The notes beneath the pieces were generated by a model that searched no databases, had not been told where the DNA came from, and was given only the letters and a program-made list of their open reading frames with translations. Positions 25,150-38,130 of a stretch of 64,000 bases of DNA are shown here, one piece after another (positions within the stretch are counted from its first letter, which is position 1; every line of letters begins with the position of its first letter). The translations under genes and the position numbers were made by a program. Source of the DNA: Piscicola geometra. Lineage: Eukaryota > Annelida > Clitellata > Hirudinida > Piscicolidae. Location: contig OX030968.1 in assembly GCA_943735955.1 (NCBI GenBank), forward strand, positions 372,501 to 436,500. Reading direction: 5' to 3'.

Positions 25150-28016
25150 ATGTCTGGAGAAGGAGAAAGATCTGTGATTGAGTTGTTCGTGAAGGTTGGC
25201 AACTTTTTAGGCGGGGCATGATTCATGCAATTTTTAAAGTAAAACACCATTTTAATGAATAATTACCTCAATTAAATATGCCTCAAATTTCTTTTTAACA
25301 TCATTAAATTTCTAAAGTACAACATAAACTTAAAATTACATTTCCTGATAAGCTTAACTTTAATTACTAAAAGCATTTTTGCTATAATGTCATTCCTTGC
25401 AACAAACTGCAAACACCTGACAGGCTGCAGTCGACAAGATGAAGAACGGAGGCTGTCCCATCTGCCACCGCTACTTCCTCATCTTCTACATCCTCAGGGA
25501 GAGGGGCCTCATCGACCTCATCGTCACCACCTTCCTGCCTGAGTCGCCGCCAAAAGAGGTTCTCGAGTTCAGCAATGGCAAGCGCTTCCCTCTCGTCAAG
25601 GTTTGTTTATTTGTGTGTGTGTGTGTGGGTGTGTGTGTCACACTATCATACCCCACCCACTTTAAATTCCCTCAAACAAGGTGCAGAGTGGCGTGGACGC
25701 GAAGGGCAAGGACATCTCGGGACTCGAGTGCGACACAGTGGATGAGATTGAAGCATTGGTCGAGAGGTTGGAGTGGGTGTCATGGTGCTTATGAGGTGGG
25801 GGGGTTAGGATTGTGGTTGTGTAAGTGTGAGTGTGGATGGATGTAGTCGGGGGGGAAAGGAGGTATAGACAACATGACAACAACCACCACGCAGGTTTGA
25901 GTGTGAGGACATGCAGTCGCGCAAGCAGAACCCAATGGAGGCTGCTGCAGAAAGGTCATTTGAGGACCTCTACATCGTGAGTGCAAGGGCGGGAGAGGGG
26001 CCTGAGTTAGTCAACACTAATACACACACATACACACCATCATTCACACACACACATACACACCATCATTCACACACACATACACACCATCATTCACACA
26101 CACACATACACACCATCATTCACACACACATACACACCATCATTCACACACACAAATACACATCACCACTCACACACACACATACACACCAGCATTCACA
26201 CACACACATACACATCACCATTCACACGCACACATACACACCATCATTCACGCACACACAGAAGTTTTGTCATTTCCTAAAGAACCCCAACAACGACCCC
26301 ACGTCCATCATCAAGGTTGACCTCCATGCCATCATCATCATCATGACTATGATCATCATCATCATCATGACTATGATGATCATCATCATCATGACTATGA
26401 TCATCATCATCATCATGACTATGATCATCATCATCATGACTATGATCATCATCATCATGACTATGATCATCATCATCATGTCTATGATCATCATCATCAT
26501 CGTGACTATGATCATCATCATGTCTATGATCATCTCCTCCTTCTTTCCTCTAATGATTTCCCACTTATTGCCTCCTCTTCCTTCTCCTCCTCCTCCTCTT
26601 CCTCCTTCTCCTCCTCCTCCTCCTCCTCTCCCAACCTCAAGGTGCTAGAACAAATAGAGAACCACATGGCTGTGAGACAAGGTGGTGGGGGAGGAGGAGG
26701 GGGTGGTGGCTTCATGCTGGGCGAACAGATGAGCAAGGCTGACTGCTACTTGCTGCCTGTGCTGCAGCATGTCAGAGTGGCCGGCAAGGTTGTGGTGTGG
26801 AGGGGTTGTGGTGTGGTGTGGTGGAGGGGTTGTGGTGTGGTGGGGGGTTGGTTGGGGGAAGGGTTGGTTGGGGGAGGGGTTGTGGTGTGGGGGAGGGGTT
26901 GGTTGGGGGAGGGGTTGTGGTGTGGTGGAGGGGTTGGTTGGGGTGGTGGAGGGGTTGTGGTGTGGTGGAAGGGTTGTGGTGTGGTGGGGGGGTTGTCGTG
27001 TGGTGGAGGGGTTGGTTGGGGTGGTGGAGGGGTTGCTTGGGGAGGGGTTGTGGTGTGGTGGAGGGGTTGCTTGAAGTGGTGGAAGGGTTGGTTGGGGGAG
27101 GGGTTGTGGTTGTGGTGGAAGGGTTGTGGTGTGGTGGAAGGGGTTGTGGTGTGGTGGAGGGGTTGTGATGTGGTGGAAGGGGTTGTGGTGTGGTGGAAGG
27201 GTTGTGGTGTGGTGGGGGGTTGTCGTGTGGTGGAGGGGTTGGTTGGGGTGGTGGAGGGGTTGCTTGGGGAGGGGTTGTGGTGTGGTGGGGGGGTTGTGGT
27301 GTGGTGGAGGGGTTGCTTGAAGTGGTGGAGGGGTTGGTTGGGGGAGGGGTTGTGGTTGTGGTGGAAGGGTTGTGGTGTGGTGGAAGGGGTTGTGGTGTGG
27401 TGGAGGGGTTGTGGTGTGGTGGAAGGGGTTGTGGTGTGGTGGAAGGGTTGTGGTGTGGTGGAGGGGTTGTGGTGTGGTGGAGGGGCTGTGGTGTGGTAGA
27501 GGGGTTGGTTGGGGGAGGGGTTGGGGTGTGGAGTGGCACCATCACCAGTATCTCAACCAACCACAACACCACCAAACGACCACCTCAACACCACCAAACG
27601 ACCACAGCACCACCACAACACCACCAAACGACCACCACACCACCACACAGGCGTACAAGGACTTTGAGATCCCGACGGAGCTGGTGCACGTGTGGAGGTA
27701 CCTGGCAGCGGCCTACCAGAGTGAGGCGTTCCAAGAGTCGTGTCCAGCAGACCGCGAGATCATCACCCAGTACAACAACAAGGCCTCCTGCCAGCCCAGG
27801 GTGTGTGTGTGTGTGCGTGTCGGTCAGTGTGTGTGTGTGTGTCAGTGTGTGTGTTGTGGTTGATTGAAAGTTGGCAGTTTTATAGCGATTATTAGAGCTT
27901 AATTTAAATAAATAATATTTGTAATACCAAAGTCTCGAGTTCACTTTTAACCACAGGTGCATCATGGCAAGTCGACATTGATGGGCGAACAACGGACATT
28001 CAGTGTGCCCAACTGA
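25150..28016 (+). CDS. CLIC: Chloride intracellular channel (CLIC/EXC-4) protein, complete
   Basis: CLICs are GST-fold proteins that exist in soluble and membrane-inserted forms and act in tubulogenesis, trafficking and redox. Exons: 25150-25194, 25424-25600, 25681-25766, 25895-25976, 26262-26315, 26642-26788, 27651-27800, 27957-28016; 801 nt, 266 residues, phases consistent. The start MSGEGERSVIELFVK is the usual CLIC N-terminus. The glutaredoxin-like site is CPIC (Cys26, Cys29; CPFC in vertebrates). The helical domain follows with KFCHFLKNP, GEQMSKADCYLLPVLQHV, FEIPTELVHVWRYL and CPADREI, all matching CLIC landmarks. A run of ten glycines precedes FMLGEQ, in the flexible foot-loop region. 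The last exon ends TFSVPN, like invertebrate CLICs. Every intron but the first holds a satellite array. Confidence 0.93.
26018..26260. repeat. CACACACATACACACCATCATT array
   Basis: About nine units before the acceptor of CLIC exon 5. Confidence 0.93.
26325..26640. repeat. ATCATCATGACTATG array and CTCCTCC tract
   Basis: CLIC intron 5; the tract ends at the acceptor. Confidence 0.92.
26789..27648. repeat. G/T-rich array facing C/A-rich array, CLIC intron 6
   Basis: GGTTGTGGTGTGGTGGAGG units start at the donor and run to 27535; ACCACAACACCACCAAACG units run to the acceptor. The halves are complementary over long stretches. Confidence 0.93.
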
Positions 28017-28455
28017 TGCTGCTGATGATGATGGTTTTTAAGGTGGTGCTGATGATGATGGTTCTTAAGGTGGTGCTGATGATGATGGTTTTTAAGGTGG
28101 TGCTGATGATGGTATCGAATGCTGATTATAAAGGTGATGATGATCATGTTGATGATGATTATTACTATTTTTTACAATTATGTAGATGTGATGATGATTG
28201 TAGGAGGGTGATGATGATGATGATTGTAGGATGCTGATGATGATGATGATTGTAGGATGCTGATGATGATGATGATTGTAGGAGAGTGATGATGATGATG
28301 ATTGTAGGATGCTGATGATGATTGTAGGATGATGATTGTAGGATGCTGATGATGATGATTATAGGATGCTGATGATGATTGTGGGAGAGTGATGATGATG
28401 ATGATTGTAGGATGCTGATGATGATTGTAGGAGAGTGATGATGATGATGATGGGA
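28016..28455. repeat. GATGATGATG-based arrays after CLIC
   Basis: A 27- to 30-bp TTTTTAAGGTGGTGCTGATG unit, then GATGATTGTAGGATGCT units. Confidence 0.9.
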
Positions 28456-28499
28456 TGAAGTTAGATGAGTTGGGAGGCATATTGGCAGCACTCACCTCC

Positions 28500-29870
28500 T
28501 TGATTCACGCAAAGTTCGCTTTTAGTTCATTTAGCGCTCCTATACGTTTCATGATGAATGTAGCAGTAGTTTTGTATGCTTGGTGTACACAGAAAATGCA
28601 TTTAGCTCCAAGGTTTATTTGAAATATGCGATTATATGAAAAATGTATTTTAGATAACTTTAAAATAAATAACGTTTTATAGTGAATATAATGTAAAATA
28701 TATTGTTTAAAATAGTTTTGTGTTTTTCAAAACACCATTGCTCCTACACTCCCAAAGTGTACACCCGTTGTGCAACCAGCGCGTGCAACACACACCCATG
28801 CACCACTTTGTTACTTTTCCTTGTAACCCTTGTAGCCCATTGTTCTTTCACTTTGCAAACATCCTGTATGACCCCATCGCCTTAATCATATCCATCATAG
28901 TCGCCTTCATCACCAATCGATCTTATCGAGCCATTACCATCATCATTATCATCATCATTGCCATCATCATCATCATCATTATCATCATCATTATCATCAT
29001 CATTATTATCATCATCATTATCATCATCATTATTATCATCATTATCATCATCATCATCACTTGTGTTCCATACGAATCTATTTTCTTTTTCGAGTTTAGC
29101 GCTTTTTTATGTCTTTTGAGTGTTCCAAATCAAATAATTGACAATCTATATTTTTAAAGTAATTTAAGTAATATAATATTAACATGAAATTGTTATTGAC
29201 CGTGGTGATGTGTAATCATCAAGTGTATTGAATATACCCTTGTTGCATCCTGAGGACAATCCATCTGACACAAACTTATTCATATTCATGAAACACCAGC
29301 TTATACATATTCATAAAACACCAGCTTATACATATTCATAAAATACGAGCTTATACATATTCATAAAATAGAAACATATAATTATTCATTGATAATCAGC
29401 TTCTACATATTCATGGAATATTTTCGTTGCTACGTTGAGTTCTCTGCTCCAAGACATTTCATATCAGCTTTTCCGCCAAAATGTGTCTCATCCCGCCTTG
29501 CAGACGATAACCTAGCATTGATTGCTTTTCCGTTCATCTCTTTTAGTTTGCATAAACGAAATTTAGGGACAGATTTTGAGTTAGAACTCTCTTATGTTTC
29601 AGACACCCTTCTGGTTGTTGCAGCAACAGTTGACATCACCTGATGTCTGTTTCCGTCCATAAAGTCTTCAATTTATTTGTAATCGTCATAGTTTTTTAGT
29701 AAAATATTTTTGAATTTGTTGTTTGAATAAAAACACAGCAAATCAAAAATGCCTTTTCATTAACATTTGATTTTGCAAAAGTTTGCTTTTCATTACCTTT
29801 TTGCCATAGCTTAAAAGTTAACTCTTACGTGTTTTTAAATGCCTCCAATAATCGCATACTAACTCTTTAA
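28500..29870. other. No gene found; two short arrays
   Basis: Holds (ATC)n (28935-29060) and four units of about 26 bp with CAGCTTATACATATTCATAA (29270-29400); otherwise AT-rich unique sequence including the Gal3ST promoter region. Confidence 0.6.
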
Positions 29871-29871
29871 A

Positions 29872-32800
29872 ATGAAACTGAAGAAAAAGAAACTCATTTT
29901 AGTTTTCCTTTTGCTCGTTTTCACACTTTTTTTCCTGACAATTTTCAAAAACACAGAATCATTGGATGAACTCGCAAGCCGCAAGACACAAGTTAACCTG
30001 CCAAGGGGTGAGTGCAAGAGGAAGATGAGGCCTCTGGTGTACATCAAGATGATCAAGTGTGCCAGTACGACCATTGCAGACGTGCTGAGCAGATTCGCTC
30101 TGAAACACCGCCTCGAGCTGATGACGCCCGTGATGCAGCGCATCTACATTGGATGGCCCTACCAGCCACAAGCCTCCCACCTCCTTCCTCCCATCCACAA
30201 CAACAACAACAACAAACACCGTCGCTATGACATCGCTTGTCGCCACGTTGTCTACAACCGATCCTTCTTCGAGGACTTGATGGGTGGTGGTGCTAATAAT
30301 GATGCTAAGATGGGTGGTAATGGTGATGATGCCGATGGGAATAAAGTTTTCATCTTCACGAGTGTCAGACGACCTTTCAGCCAGTTCAAGTCGATGGTGA
30401 ACTACTACAACATCCTCAACATCTCCACAGTCCCTCAAGAAGATAATCAGGTCTGTGTGTTCGCTTTCATTGTAAGACCAAAGTCCCATGTATAAAACGC
30501 ACCAGATTTTTAGAATACTGAGAAATTTTAGAATATTTCAAAAGGCCACAACTACACCACACAGACTTAACCACAACCACACAAACTCAACCACACCACA
30601 CAGACTTAACCACAACCACACCACACAAACTTAACCACACCACACCACACAGACTTAACCACAACCACACCACACAGACTTAACTACAACCACACCACAC
30701 AGACTTAACCACAACCACACCACACAGACTTAACCACACCACACAGACTCAACCACACCACACAGACTTAACCACAACCACACTACACAGACTTAACCAC
30801 AACCACACAGACTTAACCACAACCACACTACACAGACTTAACCACAACCACGCCACACAGACTTAACCACACCACACAGACTTAACCACAACCACACAGA
30901 CTTAACCACAACCACACTACACAGACTCAACCACAACCACACAGACTCAACCACAACCACACAGACTCAACCACAACCACACAGACTTAACCACAACCAC
31001 ACAGACTCAACCACAACCACACAGACTTAACCACAACCACACAGACTCAACCACAACCACACAGATTTAACCACAACCACACCACACAGACTCAACCACA
31101 ACCACACCACACAGACTCAACCACAACTACACAGACTCAACCACAACCACACAGACTTAACCACACTACACAGACTTAACCACAACCACACAGACTCAAC
31201 CACAACCACACAGACTTAACCACAACCACACAGACTCAACCACAACCACACAGATTTACCCACAACCACACCACACAGACTCAACCACAACCACACCACA
31301 CGGACTCAACCACAACCACACAGACTTAACCACACTACACAGACTTAACCACAACCACACAGACTCAACCACAACCACACAGACTTAACCACAACCACAC
31401 AGACTCAACCACAACCACACAGACTCAACCACAAACACACAGACTTAACCACACCACAACCACACAGACTTTGCGTTTCCAAACCTACGTGCGAAGCCTG
31501 CCTTACTTCGACCACATCTACTCTTCCTCCACCTCCCCGAGCAAGTACTGCATCCCCCCTTCCTTCTCGATGACGCGCAACCTCATGGCCTTCAACCTCG
31601 GCTTCCCTCTCCTCTCAGGCTTCAGTTCTCTCTTTTTGACCATTCGTCAATCCTTCGCATTTGAACCACTCTTTATTCTTTACATTTCTCATTTAAATGA
31701 TTTTTAATTTGATACAAATTGAATTGTATTGTATAGCGCACAATCCTAAATGACCTTTAATTAATTTTATAGCGCACAATCCTAAATGACCTTTAATTAA
31801 TTGTATAGCGCACAATCCTAAATGACCTTTAATTAATTGTATAGCGCACAATCCTAAATGACCTTTAATTAATTGTATAGCGCACAATCCTAAATGACCT
31901 TTAATTAATTGTATAGCGCACAATCCTAAATGACCTTTAATTAATTGTATAGCGCACAATCCTAAATGACCTTTAATTAATTGTATAGCGCACAATCCTA
32001 AATGACCTTTAATTGAATAGAAAGCTTTGAATGACCTTCAACTGATTGATGGAGTGCACACTTCTGAATGCCGTTCAATTGACCTTCTCAAGACGCCCAC
32101 TTGAGCGAACAAGAAATCAAAAAACTCCTCGGAAAGCACGAGAAGACCGAAGATTTAGAACCGGAAATAGGAGAAAAAGACACAATTAATTTGAACGAAG
32201 AAATGGAAGTGAACAAAAAAGAAAACAACTCTGCGATGAAAGAAAGAAAGAAGGCAATGACATATGAGATGGAGAGGTCGTTATTGAGGGGGTTTGTGTC
32301 TGAGTGGATGGATGCACTGCAGATGGACCTGGTCCTGGTGAGGGAGTTCTTTGACGAGTCGATGGTGCTGTTGCGCAGGAGGCTGTGCTGGAGGATGGAG
32401 GATGTGCTGTACAGCTCGAGCAACCAGGGCGTGTATGCCTACAAGGTTGCTTGTTGGTGTGCTTGTTGGTGTGGTTGTTGGTGTGCTTGTTGGTGTGGTT
32501 GTTGGTGTGGTTGTTGGTGTGGTTGTTGGTGTGCTTGTTGGTGTGCTTGTTGGTGTGGTTGTTGGTGTGCTTGTTGGTGTGCTTGTTGGTGTGGTTGTTG
32601 GTGTGGTTGTTGGTGTGGTTGTTGGTGTGCTTGTTGGTGTGCTTGTTGGTGTGCTTGTTGGTGTGTTTGTTGGTGTGCTTGTTGGTGTGGTTGTTGGTGT
32701 GGATGTTGGTGTGGTTGTTGGTGTGGTTGTTGGTGTGGTTGTTGGTGTGGTTGTTGGTGTGGTTGTTGGTGTGCTTGTTGGTGTGGTTGTTTGGTTTGAT

Positions 32801-33132
32801 TGAAGTTGTGGTGTTGTGTTTTCTCTTGTCTTGTGGTTGTTGTTGAAATTATTAATAATATTAATTAATTAATTATTACTTCATCTATAATTGATGTAGC
32901 TCTTAATTAATTGACTTGTACCTTCGAGGAAATGGTGGATGAAGAGTTAGAGGGCATCTATAAAGAGTGGAGTTGGGTCGATTATATGCTGTACGAAAGG
33001 TCGGGAGGATGATGGTGATGCTGATGATGATGATGATGATGGTGATGATGATGGTGATGATGATGATGGTGATGATGGTGATGATGATGATGGTGATGAT
33101 GGTGGTGATGATGATGATGATGACGGTGATGT

Positions 33133-33163
<31 letters not shown>

Positions 33164-33560
33164 GCAGATTCAACCGAACGTTCTGGGAGGTGGTGGCGAG
33201 AGAGGGGGACGACTTTGAACTCGAGGTCGCCTTCTTCAAGGGGGTCACCTTCAAACTACTTTCAATGTTGAATTAAAATTAATATTTACGTAATATTCTC
33301 ATTTATTCATCTATTAATTAATTCATTCACACACCACTCAAATGTGCCACCAGGTGATCAAGAGGATTTCAAAGTACTGCGACGACAACTCGAACCAGGT
33401 GAGGAACCTCAGGAGCCTCTCTTCAAGGGCGATGCTGCAGAAGTCCGCCAGTCTTCCCACTCTCCGAATCGAACAATCCAGGTTTGCCGCTCTTCAAAAA
33501 TATTCATCGACCGCTTCAGACAATTATGATTTCAAGCGAACAACAAGTCATCACTTTTGA
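29872..33560 (+). CDS. Galactose 3-O-sulfotransferase (Gal3ST) family enzyme
   Basis: Golgi type II membrane enzyme expected to move sulfate from PAPS to the 3-OH of galactose on glycolipids or glycans. Exons: 29872-30450, 31468-31624, 32093-32445, 32929-32999, 33168-33243, 33354-33560; 1443 nt, 480 residues, phases consistent, near the family's 420-490. A basic start and hydrophobic anchor (about 8-25) are followed by the 5'-PAPS loop VYIKMIKCASTT (56-67), KHRLEL, the 3'-PAPS region FTSVRRPFSQFKS (162-174), MTRNLMAFNLGF, then LVLVREFFDESMVLLRRRLC and LYERFNRTFWE, all typical of Gal3ST1-4. An acidic-basic insert follows exon 3's start. The exon 4 acceptor (TTCGAG/GAA) is poor and the 3' end (SHHF, stop 33558) least certain. 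AATAAA at 33574 supports the end. Acceptor sugar unknown. Confidence 0.87.
30550..31465. repeat. CACACAGACTTAACCACAAC minisatellite
   Basis: About 20- to 25-bp units filling Gal3ST intron 1 and reaching the acceptor. Confidence 0.95.
31730..32020. repeat. 36-bp tandem repeat, eight copies
   Basis: Nearly identical units containing TATAGCGCACAATCCTAAAT and GACCTTTAATTAAT in Gal3ST intron 2. Confidence 0.95.
32446..32800. repeat. GTTGGTGTGCTT/GTTGGTGTGGTT array
   Basis: 12-bp units starting at the donor of Gal3ST exon 3. Confidence 0.95.
33010..33165. repeat. (GATGATGGT)n array
   Basis: Fills Gal3ST intron 4 up to the acceptor. Confidence 0.92.
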
Positions 33561-33573
33561 ATTAACTTTATTA

Positions 33574-33579
33574 AATAAA
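33574..33579 (+). terminator. Polyadenylation signal, Gal3ST gene
   Basis: AATAAA 14 bp after the stop codon. Confidence 0.5.
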
Positions 33580-34455
33580 CTATTGACCTGAATTTAAAAG
33601 AATCTAATTGGTTGATCAATGACCAATCACCACTCCCTCTCGAGATGGAACGAACCAATCAACGTCGAGATTATGATTTGCCTGGAAGTTGTGTGGATGA
33701 AGGAGGAGAGGAGAAGTGGGAAGGTGGAAGGAATTGAAGAGTTTTGTTAATGGCGAAAATTAAACAGGGTGAAAAAGCAATAAATTAACTACCTGGAATA
33801 TTTTAGCATTTTTCACATTTTAACGAGTTTTTTGTTGAATCTTTTTGCCTGAGTTTCCAACGCTTAACGAAAATATTTTTGATCTAAAAGATTTATGGTA
33901 TATGCTCAAAATAGATCTCGAAATAGACCTTGAGAACATATCTTTCAAGTCCATTGTCCAATTTTATCCCAATCCATAATTTGTTCTGTCGATATAAGTG
34001 GATTTTAAATAAAATTTTATTTAAATACTCTTAAATTGTATTATAAAAAAATAATAAAAGTAAAATAAATGTTTGGTTTTCGGTTCTGTGTTTGTTTTTC
34101 GAATCTTTTACGTCACCAATCCGAATGACGCCGTCTCTCAAAAAACAAAAGTTTGTAATTCGCTCTTTTTTTTAAAATTTAATATTTGAATGAATTTTTA
34201 AAGCATAATTATTTAAAATTTGAAGTAAATTAGCATGAGATGTATATGATATGTAACTTGTGAAGTTAGGGTTTGGATATTTAATTGTGAAGTTTTTATG
34301 ATTATAATTTGAGTGAATTTTCTTATCAAATTGAGAAAAAAAATTGCAGAAAATGAAAAAGAAACAACAAACGAACAAAAATAAAGAAAATAAAGAAAAA
34401 GTAATTAAACAAAAAAACTAAAAAGTTTTTCCAAAGCAACCACCTAACCCCAACA
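33580..34455. other. No gene found
   Basis: AT-rich intergenic sequence after the Gal3ST AATAAA. Confidence 0.5.
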
Positions 34456-36254
34456 ATGGATCCTTGCTGTTGTTTCTGCTGCCCTCCACCATGCTGCCCA
34501 CCCCCTTGCCCTCCCCCTTGTCCCCCTCCCTGCCCACCCCCTTGTCCTCCTTCCTGCCCCCCTCCTTGTCCTCCTTCATGTCCCCCTCCCTGCCCCCCTC
34601 CCTGCCCCCCTCCCTGCTGTTCCAACACATGTTGTCCACTCCCCCGACAACAACAACAACAACAACAGAAGCGGAAGACGAAGATGTTTGAGTGTGAGAT
34701 GTGTTGTTGTTGCGAGGGCAAGGGCTGCAGCAACTGCAACAACACCGGCTACGTGCCTCTCAAGAGCGCAAGCGGCAACGACGCCAACGGAAGCAGAACA
34801 CGTGTCTCGAAGACGAGGAGCAGTGACGACTCTGACATGAAGAAGAGCAAGAGTAAGGACTCGAAGAAAGACAAGAAGAAGAAGAAGGTGGGTGTGGTTG
34901 AGGTGGTTGAGGTGGTGTGGTTGAGGTGGTGTGGTTGAGGTGGTTGGTGAGGGGGTTGAGGTGGTGTGGTTGAGGTGGTTGAGGTGGTTGAGGTGGTTGA
35001 GGTGGTGTGGTTGAGGTGGTTGAGGTGGTGTGGTTGAGGTGGTGTGGTTGAGGTGGTGTGGTTGAAGTGGTGTGGTTGAGGTGGTGTGGTTGAGGTGGTG
35101 TGGTTGAGGTGGTTGGTGAGGGGGTTGAGGTGGTTGGTGTGGTTGAGGTGGTGTGGTTGAGGTGGTTGAAGTGGTGTGGTTGAGGTGGTGTGGTTCAGGT
35201 GGTTGAGGTGGTGTGGTTGAGGTGGTGTGGTTGAGGTAGTGTGGTTGAGGTAGTGTGGTTGAGGTGGTGTGGTTGAGGTGGTTGGTGTGGTTGAGGTGGT
35301 TGGTGTGGTTGAGGTGGTTAGTGTGGTTGAGGTGGTTGAGGTGGTTGAAGTGGTTGGTGTGGTTGAAGTGGTTGGTGTGGTTGAGGTGGTGTGGTTGAGG
35401 TGGTGTGGTTGAGGTGGTGTGGTTGAGGTGGTGTGGTTGAGGTGGTTGGTGAGGTTGAGGTGGTGTGGTTGAGGTGGTGTAGTTGAGGTTGAGGTGGTGT
35501 GGTTGAGGTGGTGTGGTTGAGGTGGTGTGGTTGAGGTGGTGTGGTTGAGGTGGTGTGGTTGAGGTGGTGTGGTTGAGGTGGTGTGGTTGAGGTGGTGTGG
35601 GAGTGTGGTGGTGTGGTTGGTAAAGTGGATGGGTGGGTAGGGTGTGGTTTGGTTTGGTGAATGGGTAGAGATGGGTGTGGTTTGGTGGTGGGTGTGAATG
35701 GTTGAGGTGGGTGGTCGTAGTTGGGTTGAGGTGGGTGGTCGTAGTTGGGTTGAGGTGGGTGGTCATATTTGGGTTGAGGTGGGTGGTCGTAGTTGTGTTG
35801 AGGTGGGTGGTCGTAGTTGGGTTGAGGCAGGTGGTCGTAGTTGGGTTGAGGTGGGTGGTCGTAGTTGGGTTGAGGTGGGTGGATGCCTTGGTCGAGGTCA
35901 GTAGGTGGATGGATGCCTTGGTCGAGGTCAGTAGGTGGGTGCTTTGCCGAACGGGTTTTTCGCCACTATAATAATCTTCGTCATTATTATTATTGTTATT
36001 TATTATTCTGATTATTCTGATGATTCTGATGATTTCATCGACAGAAGTAGTCTCCCAAAAAAGAGGCTTCTGGAGTCTCAGGAGTGGTCATCCATTACTA
36101 AAGTGGTCACTTATAATTATAATGACAACTGAATAATTGTAATTATCCAATTAAACTATTATTGATAATTTAATTTTTTAAATGTAAAATATTTCCATAA
36201 CACCACCAGGCTACGATAGTCTCCAGTGAAATGACTGAGGCAATCACCTCATGA
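34456..36254 (+). CDS. Cys-Pro repeat protein with Lys-rich tail
   Basis: Unrecognised small protein. Exon 1 (34456-34887, 144 codons) begins MDPCCCFCCPPPCC, then about 14 repeats of CPPP/CPPS (residues 10-55), a CCPLPRQQQQQQQKRK linker, a second Cys cluster CEMCCCCEGKGCSNCNN (about 78-95) and a Ser/Lys/Asp-rich tail ending KKDKKKKK before a GTGGGT donor. Exon 2 (36051-36086, SPKKEASGVSGV) and exon 3 (36210-36254, ATIVSSEMTEAITS, stop) are tentative but keep phase 0; AATAAA follows at 36270. If the middle exon is skipped the frame still holds. No signal peptide. Cys-Pro repeats could bind metal or crosslink, as in structural proteins; this is a guess. Confidence 0.6.
34888..35885. repeat. GGTTGAGGTGGTGT array
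   Basis: Starts at the donor of the Cys-Pro gene's first exon, then 24-bp GGTCGTAGTTGGGTTGAGGT units (35700-35880). Confidence 0.93.
35941..36000 (+). mobile_element. LINE/SINE 3' tail remnant
   Basis: GAACGGGTTTTTCGCCACTA followed by TAATAATCTTCGTC and (ATT)n, a diverged copy of the same tail, in the intron of the Cys-Pro gene. Confidence 0.5.
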
Positions 36255-36269
36255 ACTGGGCAGAGCTGC

Positions 36270-36275
36270 AATAAA
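36270..36275 (+). terminator. Polyadenylation signal, Cys-Pro gene
   Basis: AATAAA 16 bp after the proposed stop. Confidence 0.5.
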
Positions 36276-37840
36276 CAGCTGCAATTTATTAACAAGATTT
36301 AAAATAAATGTTCAAGATAGACAATTGGTTGTTATTGTGAAGTCTTTGAATTAGACAATGGTTATGGGTTGCTATTGTGAAGTCTTCAAGTTAGGTACAA
36401 TGATGTGTTAATATAGGAAAATAGGCAGTGGCTGTTGCTTGGTGGCTGCGGGGTGTTCAGGATGGAGAGTTGTTTCTTCTTCTTGTTGTTTGTTACCACA
36501 AAGTGTCGTTTGCGGCTACAAAGCCTGATAGGAGAGCGTGAAAGTCTTTTTGTTGTTGTTGACTGAGGCGTTGCTAAGGCGTTGCTAGTGTTCAAATAAG
36601 AAGCATTTAAAGTTGCACGTAAGCAAACGCACACAACCACATACATACAAACACATACAAACACACACACACAAAAACACACACACACATACACACACAC
36701 ACAAACACACACACATTCGACGAGTTATCCGATATCACCACCTTCGTGAGCACCTAAGAATCCTATATATTTGTGAGTGTGTGTGTGTTTGTGTGTGTGT
36801 TAATGTGTGAGTGTGTGCGTGTTTGTGTGTGTGTTTGTGTATGAGTGTGTGTATGAGTGTGTGTGTGTTAATGTGTCAGTGTGTGTGTTTGTGTGTGTGT
36901 TAATGTGGGAGTATGTGTGTGCGTGTTTGTGTGTGTGTGTTTGTGTGTGTGTCAATGTGTTAGTATGTGTGTGTGTGTTTGTGTGTGTGTTAATGTGTGA
37001 GTGTTTGTGTGCATAGTTGTGTGGAATTTATATAACTTCAATTAAAGCTTGGCATTCGAATAAACAACAAGGTATTCTTGAGGCGTCCTGAAGCTACAGA
37101 AAGCAGCCACTCAGGCGGAACTGAGCAGGCGACGTGAGAAGTGAAGCTGAAGGAATGCTTTTGTGCCTTCTGTGAGCACTATCATCATCATCATCACCCC
37201 CCACCCCCCCCCCCCCATCATCATCACTGACAATATGACATACTGGTGTGTAGTGAAACATCATTAGTCGGTAAATATGCCTAGTGTGGTGGTGGTGATA
37301 TTGATGATGGTGGTGGTGGCGGTGATGGTGATGATGATGATGAGGGTGGTGGTAATGAAGATGGGAGAGGTGATGATGATGAAGGTGGTAGTATTGAGGA
37401 TGATTTTGAGGATGGTGGTCATGATTCTTATCACAAAGTTCCATTCCCAAACGGGTCGAAAGTATCCGAATAGGTGAACAGGCAGTCCACATGATTTCCA
37501 CCTCACAAAATTTTGTTCCAAATAAACACGAGGATTGAAAAGAAATTAAAAATCAAGCGCACAAAAAGTAAAATTATGGACGAATGTGGATTTCATTAAA
37601 TCCTAATGATTCGACCAGACACAAAATCGATTGGAAGGTGCAAGTTGCACCTGGTGAGGCTCAATGGAAACAGCTTGAATCGATCATTAAGATAAGCTAT
37701 TTTGAAAACAATTCACACACATACACACATCCACTTACACAGACACAGACACACACACGCACACAGACACACAGACACGCCTGGATAGAAACTCCTTTAA
37801 CTCAATGATCACATACATACTGATGAAACATCCACTAACC
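36276..37840. other. No gene found
   Basis: CA and TG tracts (36640-37010), a GATGATG array (37280-37420, also at 42060) and the LU-1 promoter region. Confidence 0.5.
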
Positions 37841-37841
37841 A

Positions 37842-37849
37842 TATAAATA
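37842..37849 (+). promoter_or_regulatory. TATA box of LU-1
   Basis: TATAAATA, conserved in the LU-2 copy at 42678-42685, about 280-310 bp before the ATG, leaving room for a 5' UTR with an intron. Confidence 0.5.
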
Positions 37850-38130
37850 CATACATACTCTTAAACATATACAGATCATACAACACATACGTACTCAGGT
37901 GACTAGGTGTATTAAAGGAGAGCTACGAAGGCTTATCTTAATCTGATTTTTCTTCTTTCCCAAACGTTCCCATGGTTGGTATCCCCTCGCCAACTATTCA
38001 CTCCTCACCCCCTCTCCTCCCCTCATCAACCATCCACCCCTCACCCCCTCATCACCCATTCACCCTTCACCCCCCTCATCACTATTCACTCCTCACAAAT
38101 CCCTCACTCCACCTTCTCCTCCCCTCCCAG

